From: Bin80 sp965220935
Lineage (GTDB): Bacteria; Bacteroidota; Rhodothermia; Rhodothermales; Bin80
Length of the DNA stretch: 64,000 nt
Assembly (NCBI GenBank): GCA_965220935.1
Contig: OZ244857.1
Span: forward strand, 1,922,001 to 1,986,000
Direction of reading: 5' to 3'
A program made the translations under genes and the position numbers. Shown here piece after piece: positions 8,088 through 17,739 of this stretch (positions are counted from its first letter, which is position 1; each line of letters starts with the position of its first letter). The notes under the pieces were generated by a model. The model was given only the letters and a program-made list of their open reading frames with translations, was not told the DNA's origin and searched no databases.

Positions 8088-11000
8088 ATGATAGAAGAAA
8101 AAGAACTTGAATGTAATCTTGAAGAAGAATTCGTACAGAAATTGAAAGACATTAAGTACAAATATAGATCTGATATTAATGATCGTGCTGGACTTGAAGC
8201 TAATTTTAAGAAAAAATTTGAAGATCTGAATCGTGTTAATCTGAGTAACAGTGAATTCCAGCGTCTACTGACCGATGTAGTTACTGCCGATGTATATCAA
8301 GCCTCGAAGCTTTTGAGGAATATAGGAACGTTTGACCGCGAAGATGGCACACTCCTTAATTACACTCTCATCAATACCAAAGACTGGTGTAAGAATTCGT
8401 ATGAAGTGATTAATCAATTAAGAATCAACACCGACTACAGCCATCATCGCTATGATGCCATCATCCTGATCAACGGTATCCCTGTTGCCCAAATTGAACT
8501 CAAAAAATATGGGATCAGCCCACGTCAGGCAATGAAGCAGATCGTTAACTATAAACAAGACTCTGGTAATGGATATACTAATACTCTACTCTGCTTCGTC
8601 CAACTCTTCATTGTCAGCAATGGGATGGACACCTTTTATTTCCCTAACAATAACTTGAAACACTTCGCTTTTGATGCGAATGAACAGTTTCTTCCTGTCT
8701 ATAAATTCGCCGATTCAGACAACAATAAAATCAGCAATCTCTTTGATTTTGCAGACCATTTTCTCGCGAAGTGTACACTCGGTGAAATGATCAGCAAGTA
8801 CATGGTCTTAATTGAAGGAGAACAAAAACTTCTGATGATGCGCCCGTATCAAATCTACGCGGTTAAGTCCATCATTGAATGTATCAATCAAAATTGTGGA
8901 AATGGCTATATATGGCATACAACGGGGTCAGGCAAGACCCTCACCTCCTTCAAAGCATCCACACTGCTGAAGTCAAACCATAACATCCATAAGTGTATTT
9001 TCGTTGTTGACCGTAAAGATCTTGATCAACAGACTCGGGATGAATTCAATCGATTTCAACAAAACTGTGTTGAAGAAAACACTAACACCGATACGCTTGT
9101 TCGTCGTCTCCTATCCAACGATTACGCTGATAAAGTCATTGTAACTACTATCCAAAAACTTGGACTTGCGCTCAGTGAAAACAATCAAGCCTCAAATAAA
9201 TCTGGTTCGAAAGAGCATGTAAATTTCAGTCAACAACTCAAAGTTCTGAAAGATAAACGAATGGTATTTATCTTTGACGAATGTCATCGCTCTCAGTTTG
9301 GGGAAAACCATCAAGCAATTAGAAATTTTTTTCCACAGTCTCAATTATTTGGCTTCACTGGTACTCCAATTTTTGAAAATAACGCTACTGTAAGAACAAT
9401 TAATGGAGACACGTCAACACTAAGAACCACCGAAAAACTATTCCAGAGGCAACTCCATGCCTATACAATAACCGATGCCATAGAAGATGAATATGTTCTC
9501 CGATTCCATGTAAACCACTTCAAACCTAAGGAGAGCGAAGACATGAGCCAGAGCATTACACCTACAAAAACGGCTGTCGTCAAATTTATACTTAAAAATC
9601 ATGATATCTCCACATGTAGCCGACGGTTTAATGCACTGTTTGCCACGGCCTCTATCAATGACGCTATTGAATACTACCAGATTTTCAAAACGCTTCAGTC
9701 CGAGCGCCAGAACACTGATCCCGAATTTATTCCTCTCAAAGTTGCTGTCATCTTCTCTCCACCTGCGGATGGCAATAAAGACATTCAACAGATTCAAGAA
9801 GATTTGAGCCAAGAGAAAGAGGATAACCAAGACAATCCTGAGGGTAAAAGAGCCGCCCTTATGGCTATGATTAGTGACTATAATAAACTGTACAGAACGA
9901 ATGGGGATATCAACAACTTTGATATCTACTATCAGGATATTCAGGGACGTATCAAAAATCATCAATACAATAACATTGACTTGCCCGACCATGGCAATGA
10001 GAAAATTGATATCACAATCGTTGTGGATATGCTTCTGACTGGCTTTGATGCTAAGTATCTCAATACTTTATATGTGGATAAAAATCTCAAGCATCATGGA
10101 CTCATTCAGGCATTCTCTCGTACGAACCGCATACTTAACGGTAGCAAGCCTTTCGGCAATATTGTTGACTTTCGCCAACTACGCGAAAGCGTAGACGAAG
10201 CCATTACCCTCTTCTCTGGTGAATCTCTTGAGCAGAGCCGTGAAATATGGCTTGTAGAGAAACCTGATGTTCTGATAAGAAAATTTGAAAATGCATTTTC
10301 TAAATTTGATGAGTTCATGCAATCTCAGGCACTTGAAACCAAGCCCGATCAAATCAACAACCTGAAAGGCGACCATAATCGAGTACAATTCATCCAAAAA
10401 TTTAAGGATGTTCAGCGTATCAAGAATCAACTTGACCAGTACACCGACATTACCAACGAGCAACAGTTACAACTCCAAAGCATTATCTCGGATCAGGAGC
10501 TTATGAGGTTCCGTTGTGCCTATCTTGAGACAGTAAAGCGACTACGAGACACTTCTACAAACGGGACTGAGACCGTTAATCCTGAATCCAAAGAACTTGA
10601 TGCTGAGCTAGTCCTGTTTGCTTCTAATCTTATTGATTATGACTACATTATGAAACTCATTTCAAAATACTCAAATCAGAGTCCAAGTAAACAAAAGATC
10701 ACCAAAGATCAGCTCATCATGTTAATTCAATCCGACGCCAAATCCCTAAACGAATATGATGACATTACCGAGTATGTAAAATCATTGAAGGAGGGGCAGA
10801 GCTTTAATGAGACTCAAGTTCGTGATGATTATGAGAAGTTCAAGATTCAGAAGCAGACTATACAAATCAGCGATATCGCCAAGACTCACGGCCTCACCAA
10901 CGAATCCCTATCAACCTTTGTAGACACAATCATCACGCACAGGATACTTGACGGTGAGCATCTTACCGAACTGATGACGCAGCTTGAACTTAGTTGGTAT

Positions 11001-11126
11001 GAGCGACATCGTAGAGAAGAATCTCTAATGGCAGCACTAATACCCATTCTAAAAAAATGTACTCGAGGTCAAGAAATTTCGGGGCTTAGTGCCTATGAGC
11101 ATGTAAGTGTAGATGAGTATCAATAG
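8088..11126 (+). CDS. hsdR: Type I restriction enzyme, motor/nuclease subunit HsdR
   Basis: The roughly 1012-residue product is an HsdR subunit, the ATP-driven translocase and nuclease of type I restriction. The ATG at 8088 (MIEEKELECN) is preferred over an in-frame TTG at 8076. Near residues 120-140, YDAIILINGIPVAQIELKK gives the PD-(D/E)xK nuclease core with D and E-x-K. Superfamily 2 helicase motifs follow: HTTGSGKT (Walker A, about 279-286), FIFDECHRSQFG (DEAH-like box, about 393-404) and LFGFTGTPI (motif III). The C-terminal helical region interacts with the methylase in this family. Length is normal and no lesions are seen. The stop overlaps the start of hsdS by 14 bases, which suggests translational coupling. 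Confidence 0.97.
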   Translation: MIEEKELECNLEEEFVQKLKDIKYKYRSDINDRAGLEANFKKKFEDLNRVNLSNSEFQRLLTDVVTADVYQASKLLRNIGTFDREDGTLLNYTLINTKDWCKNSYEVINQLRINTDYSHHRYDAIILINGIPVAQIELKKYGISPRQAMKQIVNYKQDSGNGYTNTLLCFVQLFIVSNGMDTFYFPNNNLKHFAFDANEQFLPVYKFADSDNNKISNLFDFADHFLAKCTLGEMISKYMVLIEGEQKLLMMRPYQIYAVKSIIECINQNCGNGYIWHTTGSGKTLTSFKASTLLKSNHNIHKCIFVVDRKDLDQQTRDEFNRFQQNCVEENTNTDTLVRRLLSNDYADKVIVTTIQKLGLALSENNQASNKSGSKEHVNFSQQLKVLKDKRMVFIFDECHRSQFGENHQAIRNFFPQSQLFGFTGTPIFENNATVRTINGDTSTLRTTEKLFQRQLHAYTITDAIEDEYVLRFHVNHFKPKESEDMSQSITPTKTAVVKFILKNHDISTCSRRFNALFATASINDAIEYYQIFKTLQSERQNTDPEFIPLKVAVIFSPPADGNKDIQQIQEDLSQEKEDNQDNPEGKRAALMAMISDYNKLYRTNGDINNFDIYYQDIQGRIKNHQYNNIDLPDHGNEKIDITIVVDMLLTGFDAKYLNTLYVDKNLKHHGLIQAFSRTNRILNGSKPFGNIVDFRQLRESVDEAITLFSGESLEQSREIWLVEKPDVLIRKFENAFSKFDEFMQSQALETKPDQINNLKGDHNRVQFIQKFKDVQRIKNQLDQYTDITNEQQLQLQSIISDQELMRFRCAYLETVKRLRDTSTNGTETVNPESKELDAELVLFASNLIDYDYIMKLISKYSNQSPSKQKITKDQLIMLIQSDAKSLNEYDDITEYVKSLKEGQSFNETQVRDDYEKFKIQKQTIQISDIAKTHGLTNESLSTFVDTIITHRILDGEHLTELMTQLELSWYERHRREESLMAALIPILKKCTRGQEISGLSAYEHVSVDEYQ

Positions 11127-12267
11127 ATCAAAGGCACTTCTGCCTCAACTGCGATTTCCAGAATTTGTAGACGTGACGAATCTCCCATTCAAGGCATTGG
11201 ACGAAATAGCTCATGTTGGACGGGGAAAGCGTCTGACGAAAAGTCAACTAGATCCAGGAGGAAAATTCCCCGTTTATAGTGGGGGAATTACTCCAATGGG
11301 CTATTACGGAAATTTCAATCAGCCAGCCAATACAGTAACGGTTGTAAAATATGGCACTGCTGGATTTGTGAACTACATTAATCAAAAGTTTTGGGCTAAT
11401 GATGTGTGTTATTGCATCAAACCTGCTGATGGGAGAGTCTTGCACAATAAATATTTATACTATTCCCTCAAAAGCATGCAAAAAAGTATTCAGTCTCTCA
11501 CAATGGACGCCATCCCCGCACATTTACCAACTGATTCAATCAAAAGATTTCACATCCCGATCCCCTCTCTTTCTGAACAACATAAAATCGCCGAATGTTT
11601 AGGTTCGCTTGATGAGTTAATTTCTGCACAGGAGCGCAAGATTGAAGTCCTGCGTAAGCACAAACAGGGCCTGATGCAGAAACTTTTTCCACAATCTGGA
11701 GAAAGTGTCCCTCAACTGCGATTTCCAGAATTTGTAGATTACCCCGAATGGAAATATAGACAACTCAGTGATGTTCTTCATTATGAGCAGCCAGTGAAAT
11801 ATCTAGTTAGAAACTCTCAGTATGAGAGTTCAGGCACTCCAGTTTTGACTGCAAATAAATCCTTTATTCTTGGGTATACTTGCGAAACAGACGGTGTCTA
11901 CCATGATTTGCCCGTAATCATTTTTGATGACTTTACTACTGACTCTAAGTATGTTGATTTCCCATTCAAGGTTAAATCATCTGCAATAAAAATATTGAGA
12001 GCTCGTGGAAGTAACCATCTACGGCTGGTGTACGATTTGATGTCCAGAATTAGATTTGACCCAGCAGAGCATAAAAGGTATTATATATCTCAATATCAAT
12101 ACCTAAAGATTCCTTTATCACACATATCTGAGCAGCAAAAAATCGCCGAATGTTTAGGTTCGCTTGATGAGTTAATTTCTGCACAGGAGCGCAAGATTGA
12201 AGTCCTGCGTAAGCACAAGCAGGGCCTAATGCAACAACTTTTTCCAAACCCTCACAGGAATGAATAA
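11113..12267 (+). CDS. hsdS: Type I restriction specificity subunit HsdS
   Basis: The 384-residue product has the two-fold architecture of HsdS: a target-recognition domain, a conserved helical region, a second recognition domain and a second conserved region. Each half starts with PQLRFPEFVD and ends with KIAECLGSLDELISAQERK followed by RKHKQGLMQ, the long helix that sets the spacing between half-sites. The conserved regions are near-identical at the DNA level while the recognition domains differ. It overlaps hsdR by 14 bases and the next gene by 8 bases. It determines the sequence recognised by both the methylase and the nuclease; the target cannot be predicted by eye. Confidence 0.95.
   Translation: MSINRSKALLPQLRFPEFVDVTNLPFKALDEIAHVGRGKRLTKSQLDPGGKFPVYSGGITPMGYYGNFNQPANTVTVVKYGTAGFVNYINQKFWANDVCYCIKPADGRVLHNKYLYYSLKSMQKSIQSLTMDAIPAHLPTDSIKRFHIPIPSLSEQHKIAECLGSLDELISAQERKIEVLRKHKQGLMQKLFPQSGESVPQLRFPEFVDYPEWKYRQLSDVLHYEQPVKYLVRNSQYESSGTPVLTANKSFILGYTCETDGVYHDLPVIIFDDFTTDSKYVDFPFKVKSSAIKILRARGSNHLRLVYDLMSRIRFDPAEHKRYYISQYQYLKIPLSHISEQQKIAECLGSLDELISAQERKIEVLRKHKQGLMQQLFPNPHRNE
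11143..12233 (+). repeat. Paired direct repeats inside hsdS
   Basis: A 29-bp exact repeat lies at 11143-11171 and 11710-11738 (starts CCTCAACTGCGATTTCC). A second, nearly exact repeat of about 95 bp lies at 11584-11678 and 12139-12233, with two or three differences. These bracket the two target-recognition domains. Such repeats are natural substrates for homologous recombination that swaps or duplicates recognition domains. Confidence 0.9.
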
Positions 12268-13342
12268 TTTAGATGACATTGCATTAGAACTCCGTAATGA
12301 TGACACTAAAATTCAATTGTTATACGCTTTTAACTCGGTTGGGAAAACTCGACTTTCAGTTGCATACCAGAATACAACCATGGATGATAAAGGACAGCAC
12401 ACGGGTATCTATTATAATGCATACAGCGAAGATCTCTTTGTATGGGACAATGACATAAATAACCAAAAATCTAACATTAGATTGACAGTCCTTCCAAGTG
12501 ATCTTAGTAGCCTTCATGGGAACCTCACAGAAGAAATGATTCATGCTAAACTGAAACCATATCGAGTGAGATTTGACTTTGTCATAGAGATGCATCCAGA
12601 TGTGGAACAAGGTATTAAATCCTTTTCTTTTTTTTCCAAAGATTCACTATCAGATGACTTCCAATCTATAAAGATTTCTCGTGGGGAGGAACGAATTTTT
12701 GTATGGTGCTTCTTTCTGGCAATGATGGATGTAGAAGGTTGGGCAGACACTCAATCTCAATATATCTTTATTGATGATCCAGTCTCAAGCCTTGACGATC
12801 ACAATATCTTTGTTACTACTGGAACGCTCTATGACCTGATTGAGGCACATTATGATGAACGGAAGATCATCATTGCTACACATCATGTCGGACTATTCTC
12901 TATTCTATGCGACTGGTTAAAGAAAGGGGAAAAGAGCGCTCAATTTAGAGATCATACGAAGGCGAGAATTCTAAGTCATAAATACAACAGACTCTCGCTG
13001 GAAACTCACAAGAACGATGTGTTTCTCTATCATCTCCGATTAATTCAGATCATTGAGGCAGCTCGGAAAGAAAATCGTCTTAAAGCCTATCATTTTGCGC
13101 TACTACGCCAATTGCTGGAAACGATTTCGTCATTTCTAGGAATCGGTAGATTCAGCTATGCGCTAGAACATATAGGCTATACGAATGCAGATGAGATTGC
13201 CCGAATTGTGAATACCTTATCTCACAAAAAGGTCTATTATTACGATTCGGATCACCTCGTACCTGATAGTCAGGAATTATTTGATGAGGTCATGGAGAAA
13301 CTTAATACACATTTCAATTTCATAACTCATACTACATCATGA
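12260..13342 (+). CDS. prrC: PrrC-like anticodon nuclease, RM-associated ATPase
   Basis: The 360-residue product has an ABC-type ATPase core followed by a small helical domain. KIQLLYAFNSVGKTRLS (about 18-33) resembles the PrrC phosphate-binding loop; the usual first glycine is absent. Further motifs are SRGEERIFVW (about 140-149, signature-like), YIFIDDPVSSLDD (168-180, Walker B/D-loop) and IIIATHH (203-209, H-loop). The C-terminal part has R283, E287 (RQLLE) and H322 (NTLSHKK). PrrC cleaves tRNA-Lys using an Arg-x3-Glu plus downstream His triad (R320, E324, H356 in E. coli), and the spacing here (4, then 35) is very close. PrrC genes sit inside type I RM operons, as here. The enzyme is probably latent until the RM complex is inhibited, for example by a phage anti-restriction peptide. 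The substrate tRNA is unknown. Confidence 0.85.
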   Translation: MNNLDDIALELRNDDTKIQLLYAFNSVGKTRLSVAYQNTTMDDKGQHTGIYYNAYSEDLFVWDNDINNQKSNIRLTVLPSDLSSLHGNLTEEMIHAKLKPYRVRFDFVIEMHPDVEQGIKSFSFFSKDSLSDDFQSIKISRGEERIFVWCFFLAMMDVEGWADTQSQYIFIDDPVSSLDDHNIFVTTGTLYDLIEAHYDERKIIIATHHVGLFSILCDWLKKGEKSAQFRDHTKARILSHKYNRLSLETHKNDVFLYHLRLIQIIEAARKENRLKAYHFALLRQLLETISSFLGIGRFSYALEHIGYTNADEIARIVNTLSHKKVYYYDSDHLVPDSQELFDEVMEKLNTHFNFITHTTS

Positions 13343-14964
13343 CCGAGAAAGTAAAGCAACAACTAGGGGCAACACTCTGGGCGATTGCAGAGAACCTTCG
13401 AGGTGCAATGAATGCAGACGATTTTCGCGACTATATGCTAGCATTTCTCTTTCTCCGTTATCTATCAGACAATTATGAGCGAGCGGCAAAGAAAGAGCTT
13501 GGATCTGAGTATCCCAGCAAGTCTAATATTGACAATGAAGGACAATCACCTCTTTCTGTCTGGTACGAACAGAATCCTGAATACCAGTCAGCATTTGAAA
13601 AGCAGATGCGTCGCAAGATACATTATGTCATTGACCCCGAGTACCTTTGGAATAATATAGCAGACTTGGCTCGAACTCAGAGCGAGGACTTGTTACAAAG
13701 ACTTGAGTCTAGCATGAAATATATTGAGAATGAGTCATTCCAGAGCACATTTTCGGGTCTTTTTTCAGAAATCAACCTCTACTCAGACAAGCTAGGCAAA
13801 ACCTATACTGATAGAAATGTAATGCTCTGCAAGATCATCACTCAGATAGCCGAAAGACTTGCAGAGTTTTCCACAAACACTGACTCACTCGGCGATGCAT
13901 ACGAATATCTGATCGGCCAATTTGCCGCGGGATCGGGCAAGAAAGCTGGTGAATTCTATACACCCCAGCGTATATCAGATATTCTGTCTGAAATCGTAAC
14001 GCTTGACGGTCAAAATCCTCAAATCGGTAGACGAAAAAATCTAACCAGTGTAATGGATTTTGCTTGTGGGTCAGGCTCTCTTCTTATCAATATTCGCAAG
14101 CGCATGGGGGCTCATGGAACCGGTAAGATGTATGGCCAGGAAAAAAATATTACCACATACAACTTAGCGCGCATGAACATGCTACTTCATGGAATGAAAG
14201 ATACAGAGTTTGAGATCTATCATGGCGACACATTGACCAACGATTGGCCAATGCTCCGTGAATCTAACCCTATGAATAAACCCTATTTTGATGCCGTAAT
14301 TGCTAATCCACCTTTTAGCTACTCATGGAATCCTAATGCGTCAATGAGAGAGGATATGCGCTTTAAGAATTATGGATTAGCCCCAAAATCTTTTGCAGAC
14401 TACTCGTTCTTATTACATGGATACCACTATCTCAAAGAGGATGGCGTAATGGCCATCATCCTCCCTCACGGCACATTATTTCGAAAGGGGCCTGAGGCGA
14501 AAATCCGCCGTAAGTTGGTTGACGACGGTAGTATTGATACAATCATCGGACTGCCAGAAAAACTGTTTTACTCAACAGGTATTCCAGTCTGTGTTCTTGT
14601 CCTTAAAAAATGTAGGACTGCCAACGATATTCTCTTCATCAACGCTGCCGAGCATTATGAGAAAGGAAAACGCCAGAACCATTTATCAAAGTCACACATT
14701 GGTAAAATCATCACTACATACCGGGATCGTCCACCAAGCGTGGAAAGATTTGCTCGTAGCGTTATGATGGACGAGATAATTGCAAATGACTATAATCTGA
14801 ATATCGCTCGCTATGTGAGCTTAACCGAACCAGAAGCTGAAATTGATCTTGCTGATACTCATAAACAATTAATGGAAACTGAGAGGCAGATACATGAATC
14901 AACCAAAAAACACGATACATTTCTTCAAGAGCTTGGGTTGCCTCAATTATCACCATCTAATTGA
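13339..14964 (+). CDS. hsdM: Type I restriction DNA methylase subunit HsdM
   Basis: The 541-residue product is the N6-adenine methyltransferase subunit. An N-terminal helical bundle (about 1-170, with DDFRDYMLAFLFLRYLSDNY) is followed by GEFYTPQRISDI (about 204-215), the SAM motif VMDFACGSGS (238-247) and the catalytic NPPF (323-326). Length is typical. Its ATG overlaps the TGA of the prrC-like gene as ATGA, so the four genes hsdR, hsdS, prrC and hsdM form one tightly packed operon. It should methylate host sites in complex with HsdS and support cleavage in complex with HsdR. No lesions are seen. Confidence 0.97.
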   Translation: MTEKVKQQLGATLWAIAENLRGAMNADDFRDYMLAFLFLRYLSDNYERAAKKELGSEYPSKSNIDNEGQSPLSVWYEQNPEYQSAFEKQMRRKIHYVIDPEYLWNNIADLARTQSEDLLQRLESSMKYIENESFQSTFSGLFSEINLYSDKLGKTYTDRNVMLCKIITQIAERLAEFSTNTDSLGDAYEYLIGQFAAGSGKKAGEFYTPQRISDILSEIVTLDGQNPQIGRRKNLTSVMDFACGSGSLLINIRKRMGAHGTGKMYGQEKNITTYNLARMNMLLHGMKDTEFEIYHGDTLTNDWPMLRESNPMNKPYFDAVIANPPFSYSWNPNASMREDMRFKNYGLAPKSFADYSFLLHGYHYLKEDGVMAIILPHGTLFRKGPEAKIRRKLVDDGSIDTIIGLPEKLFYSTGIPVCVLVLKKCRTANDILFINAAEHYEKGKRQNHLSKSHIGKIITTYRDRPPSVERFARSVMMDEIIANDYNLNIARYVSLTEPEAEIDLADTHKQLMETERQIHESTKKHDTFLQELGLPQLSPSN

Positions 14965-15108
14965 TCTGTCAATACAACTTGCACTACGGAAACTGTATGT
15001 TATACTTGTAGTGGATTGATTTCATTGTTTTCCTGTTTCAGGAATTTTCAGCAAGCCCACAATTTTCAAACGCCACCAAAATAATTCAAAAACATTTCTG
15101 TCTGGAAT

Positions 15109-15375
15109 CTATCTCGCGTCTTCATATTTCCGTTCAGTCTCCTGATCAAAATCACCTGCCAATCTACTTAAGTAACCGCGCATATACGACACCTCCCTCC
15201 ACAGTTTAGCAATCTCACCCATTAGTCGTGATTCCATCTTTCGCATCTCACCCATTAGTCGTGATTCCATCTTCCGCATCTCTCGGGCTTGAGTTATGGA
15301 TAAGCGCCACAAAAACCCCAAAATGCTAACCATGAGAGTAATCATTGCAATATCCATAATCGTAACTGATTCCAT
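15109..15375 (-). CDS. Small transmembrane coiled-coil protein
   Basis: The 88-residue product starts with a hydrophobic segment (IAMITLMVSILGFLW, about 9-23) and continues as a charged helix with an exact 11-residue tandem repeat (MRKMESRLMGE twice, encoded by a 33-bp DNA repeat). This layout resembles the many small DUF1640/XhlA-like membrane coiled-coil proteins, with the membrane anchor at the N-terminus. It converges on the restriction operon from the opposite strand and is unlikely to belong to it. No function is assigned. Confidence 0.55.
   Translation of the reverse strand: MESVTIMDIAMITLMVSILGFLWRLSITQAREMRKMESRLMGEMRKMESRLMGEIAKLWREVSYMRGYLSRLAGDFDQETERKYEDAR
15214..15279 (-). repeat. 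33-bp tandem repeat within the small coiled-coil gene
   Basis: Two copies (15214-15246 and 15247-15279), nearly identical, encode the same 11 residues. The in-frame unit length suggests expansion by slippage without loss of the reading frame. Confidence 0.85.
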
Positions 15376-15405
15376 TTTTCTGCCGACCTCTCGGCTATTT
15401 ATTTA

Positions 15406-15676
15406 GTGCCCGTCCAGAAAAGCATCTAACAGCGCTGAATCGCCTATTCTGTATGGGTTTATAGATTCTAAATAAACGTTATTTTGCTGCGAAGATTTTG
15501 CGGCCATTTTCTAGATTACGCGTTAGAGGTACCAAAAATGGGAGTTTTCAGTATACACCCTGTCATTTGTTACCTTGAATTCACACACCTTCGTAAATCT
15601 TCAAGCGAAATGATCGGCGATAAATGTCATATAGAATAGGAACTTCAAAGAAAATTTTCTATTTCTGGACGGACAC
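15406..15676. mobile_element. 271-bp MITE-like element
   Basis: GTGCCCGTCCAGAAA at 15406-15420 is matched in inverse orientation by TTTCTGGACGGACAC at 15662-15676, with one mismatch in 15. Outside these ends is a 6-bp direct repeat TATTTA at 15400-15405 and 15677-15682. The interior holds no gene. The termini (GTGCC then C or T, then G) and the 6-bp TA-rich target duplication resemble those of the adjacent ISNCY-type element, so this could be a non-autonomous relative. Confidence 0.75.
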
Positions 15677-16053
15677 TATTTAGATACATTTCATTGAAGC
15701 GGAATAATCTCCACCTCCTATGTCTTACCAAAGTCATCATTCAATATACGAATTAAATTTATGCTGATCTGTTATAACTTCTGTCCTTGCATGTAAATTA
15801 CATAGTGCCTGACAATAAACTCTAATTCTGGGTTAGCATAGGATCGCAAGGGCTATATTTTACAAGTACTTACCGATAGTTTGCTTGTTCATTTTGCGGT
15901 TATTTTAGGCGTTGAAGATTTTTCATGAAAAAATCGAAACTTTTCCTGTGGCGGTGGATATCACTGTATTTATAGGACTTTTCTGGGGTTTTTCTTTCTG
16001 AATTGATCAAGATTTGAAAAATCTTCACCGTTCATTTAATCACATCATTGACC

Positions 16054-17499
16054 ATGCGCGCACAATTTGACACTGAACCGACACTGGGGATGAACTCCAT
16101 TGAGGATCTTTTCGTAGATCCTAATTCCAGAGACGACACGTCCCAAATCATCTTGGCATTGCAGTCCATCTGGATGGCCACAGATCTACGGGATCGGATT
16201 GTCATGTACCTGCAAGAGGCGATCGGAGAGAACACAGATCAGACTACGGGGCGCCCGGGTTTGACGTACTGGCGTATCTTTGTCTTAGCCGTACTAAAAT
16301 TCGGGCTTGATTATGATTTTGACCGATTGACGTTTACGGTTAATGACTCTGCGCTCATTCGCACCTTATTACAAAATGATACGAGTGATTTTGGTACGAA
16401 GTCCTTGTATCGTGTGCAGACGATTATCAACAATGTGAGTCTGATCACCGATGACATTTGGTTGACCCTCAATCGGATGATCGTGGATCATGGGTTAGAG
16501 GTCTTTGGGGTTGCATCTGATGCGCCTTTGGAAGCGCGGACGGATTCGTATGTGGTGGAAACCCATGTTGAGACACCCCATGATGTTCGGTTATTGCGCG
16601 ATTCAATCATTCTGGCCATGCAGCTTGCTTCAAGGGCCTGGGAGGCCTTCAATTTAGGGGCGTACGACATTGCAGGTTGGCGTCAGTTAAAGCATTTGAT
16701 TATTACGGTTAACAATGCCTACTTGGAGATCAACACCACCAAGAAGCGTGAGAAGAATCCAGAGCTGGTCTTAGCCTTCTTTAAGATTTGTTACTATCGA
16801 ATTCAGAAGTGTATACTGGTCTTGGATAAGATCAAAGAACTTGACCCAAGTTCAAGTCGGATTGCGCCATTAGAAAAGGTGATTGAACAGTTCAATCGGT
16901 TGGTAGATTTGGTTCATCGTCGTGTGATAGAGGGGGAAAAGATTCCCAATGCAGAGAAGTTATTATCGCTCCATGCCGAGCATACGCGTTGGATTGTCAA
17001 GGGGAAGGCCATGCCCAATCAGGTAGAATTGGGGGTTCCCGTCGCGATCACCCAATGTCAACATGGCTTGATTCTGGGATGGGAGATTATATGGACGCAA
17101 TCAGATGTAGATATGACCATTGAGATCGCCACCAAGTATCGGACAGAGTTTGAAAACCTTGGACCCATGAGTTTTGATCGCGGATTTTGGTCGCCTCAGA
17201 ATTTTGAGGCATTAAGCGCTCTGGATATAGAGGTCATTCTTCCCAAAAAGGGCTATAAGAACAAGATAGAGCGCGAACGAGAATCGGCGGAAGAGTTTCG
17301 GCGAAAACGTCGGCAGCATGCGCAGATTGAGTCCTGTATTAATTCTCTGGAACAGCATGGTGGTGCACGTATTCGCACCAAAGGAGGTAAGGCAGGGTTT
17401 GCGCGAAGCATCGGCGCAAGTGTGGTCGCCACGAATTTGTGCCGAATCGGGAAGGTGTTAATGGCCCGACACCGAGAGTCGTTTCGCCAAGCGGCGTAA
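16054..17499 (+). CDS. ISNCY-family transposase
   Basis: The roughly 481-residue product begins at ATG 16054 (MRAQFDTEPT); an in-frame TTG lies two codons upstream. The segment GRPGLTYWRIFVLAVLKFGL followed by DYDFDRLTFTVND matches the N-terminal region of ISNCY/IS1202-type transposases, as do YRVQTIINNVSLIT and DSYVVETHVETPHDVRLLRD (probable first catalytic aspartate in a V-E-T-H-V context). FDRGFWSPQNFEAL near the C-terminus carries a second conserved aspartate, and KKGYKNKIERERE follows. No stop or frameshift is seen, so it should be active. I base the family call on recalled motifs. Confidence 0.85.
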   Translation: MRAQFDTEPTLGMNSIEDLFVDPNSRDDTSQIILALQSIWMATDLRDRIVMYLQEAIGENTDQTTGRPGLTYWRIFVLAVLKFGLDYDFDRLTFTVNDSALIRTLLQNDTSDFGTKSLYRVQTIINNVSLITDDIWLTLNRMIVDHGLEVFGVASDAPLEARTDSYVVETHVETPHDVRLLRDSIILAMQLASRAWEAFNLGAYDIAGWRQLKHLIITVNNAYLEINTTKKREKNPELVLAFFKICYYRIQKCILVLDKIKELDPSSSRIAPLEKVIEQFNRLVDLVHRRVIEGEKIPNAEKLLSLHAEHTRWIVKGKAMPNQVELGVPVAITQCQHGLILGWEIIWTQSDVDMTIEIATKYRTEFENLGPMSFDRGFWSPQNFEALSALDIEVILPKKGYKNKIERERESAEEFRRKRRQHAQIESCINSLEQHGGARIRTKGGKAGFARSIGASVVATNLCRIGKVLMARHRESFRQAA

Positions 17500-17719
17500 A
17501 TTACTCTTCATTGAGTCACAAAAAAAATACTCCACCATTGGAGGTGGGAAAGGTGCGTCCGTGCGGCAGAGATTTTAGGCAAAATCGGTGGCCTATACAC
17601 TGAATTTGGATCAAATATAGGTGAGGTGTACAGATCAAAAATTTCGCGACTGAAATCTGTGAGTCTGCCTAGCAGTTAATAAAAAATTCGTATATTAAGC
17701 CCCGCAAAAAATTGTGACA

Positions 17720-17739
17720 CCCCAAAGTAGGGGTTTTTT
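17720..17739 (+). terminator. Intrinsic terminator at the right end of the ISNCY-type element
   Basis: CCCC at 17720-17723 pairs with GGGG at 17730-17733 across AAAGTA and is followed by six T. The stem is short but the T run is clear. It lies between the transposase stop and the right inverted repeat, so it would stop transcription leaving the element. Confidence 0.55.

Noticed and set aside
9438..9992. 184-codon minus-strand frame in hsdR
   Set aside because: It lies wholly within hsdR, whose motifs are unambiguous on the plus strand.
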